This document shows positions 20,400 through 30,572 of a stretch of DNA of 64,000 bases, in pieces. Numbering within the stretch: the first letter of the stretch is position 1; each line of letters opens with the position of its first letter. Made by a program: the position numbers and the translations under genes. The notes beneath the pieces are model-generated. The model did not search any database and had not been told where the DNA came from. It worked only from the letters and a program-made list of their open reading frames with translations. Source of the stretch: Aradus depressus (taxonomy: Eukaryota > Arthropoda > Insecta > Hemiptera > Aradidae); the NCBI GenBank assembly GCA_963662175.1, contig OY759217.1:19222562-19286561 (forward strand), written 5' to 3'.

Positions 20400-21710
20400 A
20401 AAAGCCAAGTACATCGTTAATGGTATATTATTTTTTATAATTTATTGCTGTTTCTGGGTTAATCCCCCCTTCCCTTTGGAAAATCAATGGATTCCATCCT
20501 TATGGGATTCTGGATACACATATAAAATTTCGTGTCGACACATACATTACATCAGGAGTTATTGTGTTCACCGACAGAGAAAGCAATTTTTTTAAAAATT
20601 TTTGACATCAGGAAGCCAGAAAACATGAAATTTCGTTGAAACTCCTCTGAACGTCGTATAGGTGGAGAAGTAATATAATGACGTATAAATAAACTTGACG
20701 TACCTATTTTATTAGATGTAACATATATGTATTATATTATATACATATAATGTATATAATATAAAAAGAATATCATTAAGAATAGAGATCGGCAGAGAAT
20801 GCTAAATTGACCAGGAAATTACAGATAAAAAGAAAGATTATATTCAGTTTAATTATAGAATATTGTAGACAGAGAAATACGAAAAACAAATAGTTTTGTT
20901 AACATTAAACAAATGAAATAGATTAAAAGTCTAAACGTAACAAATGAAAAAATATTTAATTTTTTACTATTTTTTTGAAACTTAGTAGTTAAGCAGAAAC
21001 ATACTCCGACTTTTTTGATGTTGAAATATATTTTTGTTTGTTTTAATTAATTGCTAATCAACTTTCTTATTCTATTATATACATTCTATATAATAGAATA
21101 AGAATATATCTGTCATATGTAAGTCAACTATAGATTTTTAGGCGAAATGATCGATTGATTTTGGAGGGTGAGTTACCGGCGACTTTTTTAGTTTTTCAAT
21201 GTCCGGCATGAGGTTGGAAATGAGTTGGTCCCCACATCCACCTAGAAACTTTTTCAAGGCTAATATTCAGTATTTATCTCCTCAATTAAAAGGATTATAA
21301 GGAACGAACAAGACATATAGGTATATTTTGTTTAATAGTTCAATTCATTTTTTATTATTCTTTATACACACTTTAAATGTTCTCAAAGTAGAGTACAACT
21401 AGTACAACATTTGTAAATTGCCCTCTATATACACTTTATGAGGATTATTAGAAAATAACAAATTAATCAAATAACATTCATATAATTTATTAATTAAATC
21501 ACATAAGAGTTAAATGACACAATAATATTGTGTATTAATGCAATGAGTTATTGCTCATTTCAAATACAGAGCAGAGACAATTATGTAATTAAAAAATAAA
21601 ACAGTTATTCACAGCACCATTCATAATTTCCATAGACATAGGTACACCATATTTACAGACCCAATTTTAATTTATTGTTTTTTTTTTTCTTTGTTTAACT
21701 TGACAATTTC
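20400..21710. other. no gene; dispersed-repeat fragments upstream of the Gypsy element
   Basis: 20455-20665 is a diverged dispersed repeat (CCCCCCTTCCC, CGTGTCGACACATACAT). 21140-21215 resembles repeat A (TGATCGATTGATTTTGGAGG). The remainder is AT-rich with a TA-rich palindrome near 20720-20765. Confidence 0.4.
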
Positions 21711-21720
21711 TATATACATA

Positions 21721-21853
21721 TGTAGCAACCAGCTGTTGTTGCTATGCTAGATGTTTTATATTGTTAACCAGTTGAGTTGAGAAATATATATTGAGAAGTT
21801 CGTGTAGAGAATTGGATTTTTAATTACTCATACATATTAAGTGCTACGCTACA
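21721..21853 (+). repeat. Gypsy 5' LTR
   Basis: Begins TGTAGCAACC and ends GCTACA, giving the usual TG...CA ends, here with imperfect terminal inverted repeat TGTAGC/GCTACA. At 133 bp it is short for a Gypsy LTR. Identical to 26312-26444. Confidence 0.96.
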
Positions 21854-21855
21854 TT

Positions 21856-21872
21856 TGGTGGCAGCGGTGGGA
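21856..21872 (+). other. primer-binding site matching tRNA-Leu
   Basis: TGGTGGCAGCGGTGGGA is the exact complement of the 3' end (with CCA) of metazoan tRNA-Leu(AAG), which ends TCCCACCGCTGCCA plus CCA. It starts 2 bp after the LTR. Its last base is the A of the gag ATG. Confidence 0.8.
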
Positions 21873-22714
21873 TGCCGAAAAAAAAAGAGGGACAACACGC
21901 TCTGGGGAAAAGGATCGGCGCCGATGAGTCAGTCGACGGGAGACCCCTCATTTTCCCGAAAGAGTTCACTTCGGGGTCATGGAATGACTACGTTGAGTAT
22001 TTCAACAAGGTAAGTCAAGTTAATAAGTGGACTGACGATGTAAAAGGTCTATTTTTATCTTTGTGTCTGACAGGGGAAAGCCTAAGCATATACAGGAACA
22101 TGTCTGTGGAAGACCAAGGTAATTTCGCCCTCGTTTGTAGAACCATAGGGGTTAAATTAGACCCTCCTGAGCGGCGGGAGCTCAAGAAAGATGAGTTCAA
22201 AGGGCGGCGGCAAGCGACGGGAGAGTCTTTGACACAGTTCGCCACCGCCCTGGAGACTCTCTACAGCGAGGCCTACCCGGAGAGAGTTGGGGAGGCGGTG
22301 CGACAGGAAACCTTAAAGGACCACTTCCTGGAGGGTCTCCGGGACAAAAACGTTCGATTTCAGACTGCGTTAACGTCCCCCGACACTCTAGAGTCAGCAC
22401 TAAGCAGAGCATCGAAAATTGAAATTATAGCTCTACGTCATGGCTCATTGACGTATGCCGCCGAGGTTCAGGATATGGGGGATAGCCCGGTTGTAGCGGC
22501 TACTGACCCTATCCCAGGAGCCTCAGTGTTACACATGATGCTGCGAGAGCAAAATGAAAAAATAACGGCACTTACGAGGGCAGTGGCGGAGCTGGTGGTT
22601 CAAAAGGAGACGAAGCGTGCGGATACAGGCCGAAGGGGTCCGGTCTGCTGGACCTGCGGCAGGTCGGGGCATATCCAAGCCCACTGTTCGGTGAAGCCAC
22701 CAAAGGGAAACTGA
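21872..22714 (+). CDS. Gypsy Gag
   Basis: 280 codons. The capsid-like region (about residues 25-190) resembles the retrotransposon gag family: FTSGSWNDYVEYFNKV, then GESLTQFATALETLYSEAYP and LKDHFLEGLRDKNVRF. A coiled-coil-prone segment (MLREQNEKITALTRAVAEL) follows. One zinc knuckle, CWTCGRSGHIQAHC, lies at about residues 258-271 near the C-terminus. Gag forms the particle and packages RNA. The start ATG overlaps the PBS by one base, leaving no leader. The frame ends TGA directly after a slippery heptamer, so a fraction of ribosomes should shift into pol. Confidence 0.92.
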   Translation: MPKKKEGQHALGKRIGADESVDGRPLIFPKEFTSGSWNDYVEYFNKVSQVNKWTDDVKGLFLSLCLTGESLSIYRNMSVEDQGNFALVCRTIGVKLDPPERRELKKDEFKGRRQATGESLTQFATALETLYSEAYPERVGEAVRQETLKDHFLEGLRDKNVRFQTALTSPDTLESALSRASKIEIIALRHGSLTYAAEVQDMGDSPVVAATDPIPGASVLHMMLREQNEKITALTRAVAELVVQKETKRADTGRRGPVCWTCGRSGHIQAHCSVKPPKGN

Positions 22715-22748
22715 AGCCGGCCGGCGACAGGGACCAGTCGTCGGCCGG
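22705..22748 (+). promoter_or_regulatory. -1 programmed ribosomal frameshift signal (gag-pol)
   Basis: The heptamer GGGAAAC (22705-22711) is in the correct gag register (G GGA AAC) right before the gag TGA. After a 5-nt spacer, CCGGCCGGCGAC (22717-22728) pairs with GTCGTCGGCCGG (22737-22748). This makes a 12-bp, almost all-GC stem with one G-U pair and an 8-nt loop. The pol frame is -1 relative to gag and is open across this point. Confidence 0.9.
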
Positions 22749-25700
22749 GCTACAGGAGGTCCCCACTATCCGAACTGGGGCTTGCAACGTGAGGAACGAG
22801 GTGGCGGTGAACATCAATGGGGTTCCTACTCATGCTCTTGTTGATTCGGGAGCCAGCGTGACGTTAATTAGCAGTGATTTTGCTGGGAAGATGGGCTTGC
22901 AACCAGATACACCCTACAAGCAAAATCTGAAGAACGCCAATGGGGGCAGTATCAGTGTTCAGGGGTCTGCCTGGGCCACTATAACTATCGGATCGCATCA
23001 AGGCGAGCACAAATGTGTCATCGGGGACATTTGGCGCGACGTCATCTTAGGTTACGACTTCCTGGAGGCGGCGTCAGCGTGTCTGATATTTGGCAGGGGC
23101 ACGCTGCAGATCGGGGGAGTGAAAGTACCGCTAAGCGCAAGCATACCAGTCGCCAATGAAATTCACGCATTCGTTCCGGAAACTATAGTTATACCAGGAA
23201 GGCATGAGGTTGCTGTCAGTGCGAGGGTGGAGGCTGAGGATGGAGTTGAAGTAATTTTCGAGCCTAGGGATGATATCATGGAGAAGCATGGCCTATGTCT
23301 AGCCAGGGTAGCTGCTATAGTTCACCATGGGATGATCCCCGTCCGGATGATGAATCCGGATCTTGACCCGAAGACACTTTTTGCTCGGACCAGTATAGGA
23401 AAGGTAGAGAAACCAACAGCGGCATCTAACACCTTCGTAGAATCGATGGAAACCGAAGCAGGACTCAATTGTAGGGCGGACGAGTTGTTTGACCTGGACA
23501 ATGTGGCTCTAAACCCGACTCAGAGGGAGAACCTCGTGAGACTGCTAGAGGATTTCCGAGACATTTTCTCAACAGGTCCCACAGATCTTGGGCGCACTGG
23601 CCTTATGAAGCACCGAATTGGCACCGCTGACGCTATGCCAATACGCCAGCCACCTCGTCGTATTCCTTTACAACGCCGACAGGTAGTTGCGAGAATGATT
23701 AGGGAGATGAGAGAGCAAAACGTCATCGAACCATCGGCGTCACCTTGGGCTAGCCCGATCGTTTTGGTTCAGAAGAAGGACGGGTCAGTACGATTCTGCG
23801 TGGATTACCGGCGGCTGAATGGGGTCACAAAAAAGGATGCTTATCCGTTGCCGAGAGTGGATGACATCTTAGACAATCTGGGGAATGCGAAGTGCTTTTC
23901 GTCGTTGGACCTCGCCTCTGGGTACTGGCAGGTTGAAGTGGATCCACAGGATCGGGAGAAGACGGCGTTCATAACATCTGAGGGGCTCTTCCAATTTAAA
24001 GTATTACCGTTTGGGTTGTGCAATGCCCCTAGCACGTTCCAACGGTTGATGGACCTGGTCTTAGGAGGGTTAAAGTGGAAGACTGCGATGGTCTATCTGG
24101 ACGATATTGTTATATGGAGTCCGACAGTAGATGAGCATTTGGAACATCTAAGGGAGGTCTTCACAAGAATTCGAAATGCCCATCTCAAACTGAAACCTAG
24201 AAAATGTCAACTGCTCCGGGAGCAGATAAGTTACTTAGGTCACGTAGTATCGAGCGAGGGTGTAGCTACTGATCCTGAAAAAATTAGAGCGGTAAGGGAC
24301 TGGCCAGAACCGGCTGACGCTCGGACGTTAAGGGCATTTTTAGGTTTCGCAGCATACTATCGAAGATTTATTAGAAATTTCGCTGAAATTGCCGCTCCTC
24401 TATACAAAGCGGCCGACAAAAAGGAGAAGTTCTCTTTTGGGCCGGAGTTGTGGAAGAGCTTTAGCCATTTAAAAACGGCCCTAGTGGAAGCCCCGGTACT
24501 TGTCTTACCCAAAGGTCCGGGAGACTTCATTGTGGACTGCGATGCTAGTGACCTGGGGCTAGGGGCCGTGTTGAGCCAAATGCAATACGGCCAGGAAAGG
24601 GTCATAGCATATGCGAGCCGATCACTGTCAAAGACGGAAAGGCGATATTGTACGACACGGAAGGAAATGTTGTCCCTGGTCTATGGCATTCGGCAATTTC
24701 GGTATTACGTTTACGGGAGGAGATTTACTGTCCGCACTGACCATAATTCACTAAAATGGCTCCAGTCGTTTAAGGAACCAGAGGGCCAGGTAGCGAGATG
24801 GCTCGAGCTGTTGTCCCCATACGACTTCGAAGTGATACACCGACCAGGAAAAAAACATTCGAATGCCGACGGACTTTCCCGATCCTGTCGTCAGTGTGGT
24901 GATGAACAAAATGTTCGGGAGGCCGTGGAGCGAGATCGTCGCAGTGAGGTGAGCGAAGAGAGAGATGAAGGGTCGAGCTGCGTCGCAGCCATACTCCCTG
25001 ATGACGAGCTCAGAGTTGCTCAGCAAGAAGACCCCATTCTTTCTGTTGTCTTCAAGTGGCTAGAGGAGGGAACTCGGCCAAAATTCGAAGATGTCAGAGG
25101 AAGTGATCCAAAACTTCTAAGCCTGTGGACTCAAGCGAATCGACTGGAACTGCTCAATGGGCTGATTCATCGGCGGTGGGAGGAGGATGGAAAGCCTACC
25201 AGGCATCAGCTATTGTTGCCTCGAACCCTTGTTGAGGAAGTGCTTAGGAGCTTGCATGACAGTTCAGCGGGAGGTGGGCACCAGGGAATCACAAGAACCC
25301 TTCGGAAGGTGAGCGACAGGTTCTATTGGCCTGGTCACAGACGGGACATTGAAAACTGGATCAACGCCTGTCCTGATTGTGCGGCGAGGAAAGGAACGAA
25401 AACACGAGCCCCAATGCAGAGAGTGACCGCGGGATTTCCATTCCAGAGAATTGCTATGGACATACTTGGACCGCTCCCAACTACTGATCGCGGGAATAAA
25501 TACATTGTTGTCGTTGCGGATTATTTTACCAAATGGGTTGAGGCATATCCTCTGAGGAACATTGAGGCAGCAACGGTCGCTGAAGTATTTGTCCTGGAGT
25601 TTGTTAGTCGATACGGAGTACCGTACGAGCTGCACACCGATCAGGGTAGACAGTTTGAGGCGCAGCTGTTTGTGGATCTGTGTAGCCGTCTGGGCATAAA

Positions 25701-26316
25701 GAAGACGAGGACTAGCCCCTACCACCCAGCATCTGATGGTATGGTTGAACGGTTTAACAGGACTTTGTGCGGTATGTTGTGTCATTTTGTAGTGGGACGG
25801 GAAACTTCGTGGGACCAGCAGTTACCTTTAGTGATGATGGCGTACAGGGCCAGCCAGCATGACTCTACACATATCACCCCTTACTATGCCCTGTTTGGGC
25901 GTGAGATGAGTCTCCCGCTCGATGTTATGTATGGGCTAGCGGAAGAAAGGGAAGATATGAATCTCCACGAGTACGTCCGCAAGCGAGGGGCGCAGCTGGA
26001 GGCCGCTTTCGCATCAGTGCGCAAGGAGTTGGGTAAGAGCCAGATACGTCAGAAAGACTACTATGACAAGAAGAGCCAGGAACTCAAATTTCAGGAAGGT
26101 GACATTGTGTGGGTCTGGTACCCGGTGACCAGAAGAGGCCGGAGTTCCAAGTTCCACCGGCCATGGCAGGGTCCCTACACGGTGGTGAGGCGACTCTCAG
26201 ACGTGACCTATAGGGTGCAGGATGGCAGGAACCGGAGGCGGCGGCTAGTGGTGCATGTCAACCGGCTGAAAGGCTACACCGGGACGGCGGCTGCTATTGG
26301 GAGGGGGAAAGTGTAG
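22711..26316 (+). CDS. Gypsy Pol (protease, reverse transcriptase, RNase H, integrase)
   Basis: The open -1 frame is entered by frameshift; its first internal Met is at 22789, so coordinates start at the shift. Residues are counted from that Met. Protease: ALVDSGASVTLI (about 16-27). RT (about 300-480): VRFCVDYRRLN, FSSLDLASGYWQV, FGLCNAPSTFQRLMD, catalytic VYLDDIVIWS. RNase H (about 580-700): DCDASDLGLGAVLSQ, TRKEMLSLVYGI, RTDHNSLKWL. Integrase (about 820-1050): an H-H-C-C zinc domain with CPDCAARKG, then DDE in MDILGPLP, HTDQGRQF and SDGMVERFNRTL. A GPY/F module (WQGPYTVVRRLSDVTYRV) ends it. The stop TAG is inside the 3' LTR. No disabling change is seen. Confidence 0.95.
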   Translation: MKPAGDRDQSSAGLQEVPTIRTGACNVRNEVAVNINGVPTHALVDSGASVTLISSDFAGKMGLQPDTPYKQNLKNANGGSISVQGSAWATITIGSHQGEHKCVIGDIWRDVILGYDFLEAASACLIFGRGTLQIGGVKVPLSASIPVANEIHAFVPETIVIPGRHEVAVSARVEAEDGVEVIFEPRDDIMEKHGLCLARVAAIVHHGMIPVRMMNPDLDPKTLFARTSIGKVEKPTAASNTFVESMETEAGLNCRADELFDLDNVALNPTQRENLVRLLEDFRDIFSTGPTDLGRTGLMKHRIGTADAMPIRQPPRRIPLQRRQVVARMIREMREQNVIEPSASPWASPIVLVQKKDGSVRFCVDYRRLNGVTKKDAYPLPRVDDILDNLGNAKCFSSLDLASGYWQVEVDPQDREKTAFITSEGLFQFKVLPFGLCNAPSTFQRLMDLVLGGLKWKTAMVYLDDIVIWSPTVDEHLEHLREVFTRIRNAHLKLKPRKCQLLREQISYLGHVVSSEGVATDPEKIRAVRDWPEPADARTLRAFLGFAAYYRRFIRNFAEIAAPLYKAADKKEKFSFGPELWKSFSHLKTALVEAPVLVLPKGPGDFIVDCDASDLGLGAVLSQMQYGQERVIAYASRSLSKTERRYCTTRKEMLSLVYGIRQFRYYVYGRRFTVRTDHNSLKWLQSFKEPEGQVARWLELLSPYDFEVIHRPGKKHSNADGLSRSCRQCGDEQNVREAVERDRRSEVSEERDEGSSCVAAILPDDELRVAQQEDPILSVVFKWLEEGTRPKFEDVRGSDPKLLSLWTQANRLELLNGLIHRRWEEDGKPTRHQLLLPRTLVEEVLRSLHDSSAGGGHQGITRTLRKVSDRFYWPGHRRDIENWINACPDCAARKGTKTRAPMQRVTAGFPFQRIAMDILGPLPTTDRGNKYIVVVADYFTKWVEAYPLRNIEAATVAEVFVLEFVSRYGVPYELHTDQGRQFEAQLFVDLCSRLGIKKTRTSPYHPASDGMVERFNRTLCGMLCHFVVGRETSWDQQLPLVMMAYRASQHDSTHITPYYALFGREMSLPLDVMYGLAEEREDMNLHEYVRKRGAQLEAAFASVRKELGKSQIRQKDYYDKKSQELKFQEGDIVWVWYPVTRRGRSSKFHRPWQGPYTVVRRLSDVTYRVQDGRNRRRRLVVHVNRLKGYTGTAAAIGRGKV
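26299..26311 (+). other. polypurine tract
   Basis: GGGAGGGGGAAAG abuts the 3' LTR and would prime plus-strand DNA synthesis. It is also coding for the last residues of Pol. Confidence 0.8.
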
Positions 26317-26444
26317 CAACCAGCTGTTGTTGCTATGCTAGATGTTTTATATTGTTAACCAGTTGAGTTGAGAAATATATATTGAGAAGTTCGTGTAGAG
26401 AATTGGATTTTTAATTACTCATACATATTAAGTGCTACGCTACA
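26312..26444 (+). repeat. Gypsy 3' LTR
   Basis: 133 bp, identical to the 5' LTR by eye. It begins inside the pol stop codon context GTG TAG and is followed by the CATA duplication. Confidence 0.96.
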
Positions 26445-26448
26445 CATA

Positions 26449-26745
26449 TAATTCAACGGTGAGAAGGCAAACTAACTGAAAGGTTCAGTGTTGGTTAGAG
26501 AAAAAAACAGTTATAAGTAATTTTTAACGTGAACGAACTGTGATATAGCGAATAAATTGCAAAAATCATAAACATAACATAATATATTATGTTACACTTA
26601 TTTAACCAATTGTGATATAGCGAATAAATTGTAAAAATCATAAACATCATATATAGTATTATATGATACTTATTGTAAGACTCTCTGTAGAAGGGGCACT
26701 TTGACCAAAGCGAACAAAACTCAAACTAAACTAGGCCCATAATAA
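26449..26745 (+). repeat. dispersed repeat B, copy 2 (interrupted by the Gypsy element)
   Basis: Matches 19369-19625, with two internal TGTGATATAGCGAATAAA copies. Its left end (TTTCTATATACATA at 21707-21720) is on the far side of the Gypsy insertion. Confidence 0.75.
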
Positions 26746-28414
26746 ACCAAAAAACACAACTTTTGTTGGAATATTTCCAAAGAGTAGTTTTATATCAATA
26801 ATTTCAAAACGAATAGAAAGTAAAACATTAACCAATACTCACAGCATAACTAATTACTGGTAAGACGACAAAGCTACACGCGAATTCTACTCTAAAAGTT
26901 TATATTTTTAGACAGTAATTTCGAATAAAGAACATAAGGCCAACATTTAATGAACATTTGTAAAAAATATATTTATTTTCGTTAAATATTGATTTTCACT
27001 TAATAATGAAAGTAAATTGCCGAAATCGGAATTCGATTGTTGTACTACATCGAGCTTTGTTTAAAATATGTAAAGGAGAAGAAACATATAATAGACAAAT
27101 AAAAGATTTTCGTATAAAATAAAAAATAAAAGTTCTTTTGGATATACACAATTGCAACTCTTAGACTCCTCACCAACACTTGGTTTTTTCTTAAACATTA
27201 TTTTTGATATTCATCTCAAGCCATTAAATATCAATTTTAATTTGGTTCTTAGTAATTGAAAACTACAGATCATTTATTTCTACAAATTCTAAATATATAA
27301 AGATTCTAAACTACCTAATCGACATCAGAATATAACATGAGCAGAATATTATTATTATTATAATTATATAGTAGTCATATTTTTCAGTACTAAAGTAGTC
27401 AACAAGTTTTTAATAATACATGAAATATATAACTATATATTTTAGTTTTGTTATATTTACTTTTTAAATATAGGGTCAACCGCCCCTTAACGAATATTTA
27501 AGAAAAACTAAACCAAAAATCTAATTAGAAAATATCCACTAAGGTAATACTAACCAATTTGGGCTTATTTTAGTAACTGGCTGGTTTAATTAATTGCGTT
27601 TGCAGTCATTAATTTATGTCAAAAAATAGGAAAATGTACAAAAATACAAAATTCAATCAATAAACAAAGACCACCGCCAGAGAATGAAGATAGTTTCCAC
27701 CAGTGTTATATGAAATATGTAGTTAATATTACAGAAATGTTGATGAATCTTACAGTATTACAAGATTTAAAGTTGTAAATGTTTTGGTACGAACAAAAAA
27801 AATATAAAAAGGCGATCTAGGATCCCAACGACTGTGTAATATGTATATATTTTATTTTCATTTACATATGTAGGTTTTGGCCGTAGGTCATTATCAATGT
27901 ACACTGTAAACTAACAAAAAAGACATTTTAACAAAAACATGTATAGTTTACTGATTTGTACGAAGGGTATTTTATTCACAATGTGATAAGATTTCACTCA
28001 GATATTTGTTTAAAATCTCCAAGATTATGTTTTGTCTGATTCAAACAGATTACATTGAAATCGATGGCAGGGACCTCCGGCAGGTCGACGCCAAATGAAC
28101 AAAACATTGCGCGTCTTAGCAATCTCTTATGGGAACTGGAATATATCAAGCCAATTTCATGACAGATATTTCTCCCTTTTTGAAATTAATTTGAAGGTTT
28201 CAATTCCCGAAAAATGAAAACTATGAAACATAATTATTTACATAATAGTAAGAATTTAAGATTTTTTTTTAAAATAAAAGGGGCATTATTACCGATTTTT
28301 TTCTTTCTGATTAATAATTCAGTTGGTTTAATTAATAGATGTAAACTTTTCGTATTGTAATATTTTTTCAATTGTTTTATCGTGTGTTTATCTATTGGTC
28401 GGTTTGTTATCTGA
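26746..28414. other. intergenic AT-rich DNA, nothing recognised
   Basis: No long frames. One sequence at 27870-27915 (GTTTTGGCCGTAGGTCATTA, on the minus strand TAATGACCTACGGCC then AAAACC) looks like a worn 3' terminus of a retroelement, but lacks a hammerhead core. Confidence 0.35.
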
Positions 28415-28560
28415 CTGAAGCCTGGGCTAAGAAACGAAGTCATAGCACCTACTATAAGAGCATTTTTTCGTCGCTCGGATGGACATAAATAGCAATTATC
28501 GAGTAACTGACATCGCACAGGCTTAACGTTCCATCCGAAGAAAGGCGTGCTCATTTTTTC
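28415..28560 (-). mobile_element. SINE family A, diverged fragment
   Basis: Minus-strand landmarks: a GAGCACGCC-like block, GGATGGAACGTTAAGC, GTGCGATGTCAGTTACTCG, then GTAGGTGCTATGACTTCGTT. The head is lost and divergence is high. Confidence 0.55.
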
Positions 28561-30375
28561 ATTGCTCTTGGTTCTGAAGACATTTTATTAATTTTTTAAA
28601 TCATCTATTCAACATCTTCGGTTCCAAAAGACTTCCGCATACGATACCAGAGTTGAAGAGGGGCGGTAATATTGCCCTCGCGACTATATCTTACGTGAAA
28701 ACATGCTCAACAATCCGAAAATTCAAACGTTCGTAAAAATAGCATCTTTCAAGAGCATGCGCAGTTATGATCGTATGTGGGCACTATTGGCCACAGTTGT
28801 CATGACGACACTAACATCTCCATTGTTCTCACTCGATTCGCTTCTCTATCACTTTGTTAGCTCGTTCGTCCTTATTAAATTCGTTCAGTCATTTGTTTTC
28901 CTTTGTAGAACTTCGATTTACATGGTAAAAGTACTGTGTCCGTTAAACTATTTTTGCAGTTTGCTACACTTTTTAATATTTCTCGCACTTCTCTCACATG
29001 ATTATATTAAGTACTACGTTCCGCTACCATAAAATATCACCTTAAGTACTTTTGTCGAGGTAATGCTACTATTCTAACAAATAGAAACATTATACCGCTT
29101 GAATTTTTTCTTCTTATACTTTTTAATACTTGTCCTAAATTTTATTTTTAAGAACCATACTTATTGCTGCGTTGTAGTTAGGTACTTTACTCTGCGTTGT
29201 AGTTTAATTGTACAATTTTTCAAAATAAATACGATAATTTTACATGTCTAATTCCATAATTTGATTTTCGAAGGCAACGTTGGACGTTATCATTAATGAA
29301 TAAAAAAAAAAAAATTATAATAAATAATAATAAAAAAGGAATATAATACATCTCAAAAATGTCTGGGAGGAAATATTTTAGGCCTATTTAGCAGACATAC
29401 ATATAAGAATTAAAAGCGAATATATTTTTAAAAACACTACTCATGACAAGCATGTGATATTACTTTTAATTACAGTCTCTTATACAGTCTGAAGTAAACA
29501 CTTTTTTGTGACCATTTAGCCAATCCCATATTACTTACATATGTACAATATATATTGAGAGCAATCTAGGGGACCTAGGGAAAACTATAAAGAGACTAAG
29601 CAACGCTGATTATTTTTTGTATAAAAGAATATAGCGAAAAAAATCGTCAGGCCTTCGAGAAATTGACGATTGACCCTACATGTATAATACATTTATAATA
29701 TACATAATATTTCATCGAGAAAGGCAATATATTGTAAGGGATAAAGTGCATATTATATTGTCACATTTAATAAATTTTATATATTAGATAAACATTTTTC
29801 ATATTTTTAACAAGTGAAAAATAAACATACTTTATTTTTTCGTAAAATATTTACAAGTTTGCAGGTTTATATGTACAATACAGTTAACATGAATATAATA
29901 AAAAAATTATTTAATTACTCTAATATGCAAATTAAATTTACATCCATTTATAATAAAATGTCATGAGAGGAAGAATGAACAGGAAAATACAGATAATATA
30001 TTAAAACTTCAGATACTAATAAATTAAATATTATTTTTGTAATGAAAATGTAGATAAAACTTTATTACAATCTTCAAAGAAATAAGAAATTTAAGACATA
30101 AGAGAAATATTAAGAAATAGATCACAATCAAATTTAACAGAACTAACGTTTCAGAAATGTTGATTTTATGGCATTGAAATAAATTAGGGGATCAGATGAT
30201 CATTTTCGGGTTTTGGGCATACAAAAAAATATCTGTGAAGTATATCAAAATTAGTTTTCGGAACAAAATTATGAAAAAATATGAAACACTAAAATAGTAA
30301 ACATCTGATATTTATTGTCACTTAACATTGACTTATTTTCAATTGAAATTTCTAGTTTGGAAGATATAAATATGG
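28561..30375. other. intergenic, no gene recognised
   Basis: A 109-codon plus frame (28703-29032) with several hydrophobic stretches has no family I recognise and no supporting splice or promoter context. I leave it as a chance or decayed frame. Confidence 0.35.
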
Positions 30376-30572
30376 TTGGTTAATTTCGGCATTTCTTCCA
30401 GAGGTGTCTTCTTATTCTTTTTTCCGAGAATATTTCGGGACTCTTACAAGTCCCTTATTCCGGTCATCTCGTGACCGGAAGAAGGGCCTTGTAAGAGTCC
30501 TGAAATATTGTCGGAAAAAATAATAAGAGGACACCTCTGGAAGAAATGCCGAAATTAACCAACAATGTAACA
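30376..30572. mobile_element. near-perfect 197-bp palindrome (hairpin element)
   Basis: The arms at 30376-30468 and 30480-30572 are complementary with only scattered mismatches. They start TTGGTTAATTTCGGCATTTC on each strand. The centre is CCGGTCATCTCGTGACCGG. No coding capacity. A foldback MITE is most likely; the transcript would form one long hairpin. Confidence 0.75.

Larger units (their letters stand above)
21721..26444 (+). mobile_element. complete Gypsy-type LTR retrotransposon
   Basis: 4724 bp, bounded by 133-bp LTRs (21721-21853, 26312-26444) that appear identical base for base. It is flanked by a 4-bp duplication CATA (21717-21720, 26445-26448). Internal order: PBS, gag, -1 frameshift signal, pol (protease, RT, RNase H, integrase), polypurine tract. 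There is no env. Identical LTRs and open ORFs indicate a very recent insertion. It landed inside a copy of dispersed repeat B, whose remainder continues at 26449. Confidence 0.97.

Noticed and set aside
25264..25785. 173-codon frame antisense to pol
   Set aside because: Shadow of the Gypsy integrase coding strand; no family recognised.
27870..27915. Possible further hammerhead-like terminus on the minus strand
   Set aside because: It has a TAATGACC...GGCC-AAAA layout but no CUGANGA core and no intact GAAA.
28703..29032. 109-codon hydrophobic frame
   Set aside because: No recognisable family, no splice sites or repeats supporting it; AT-rich DNA readily yields hydrophobic frames.
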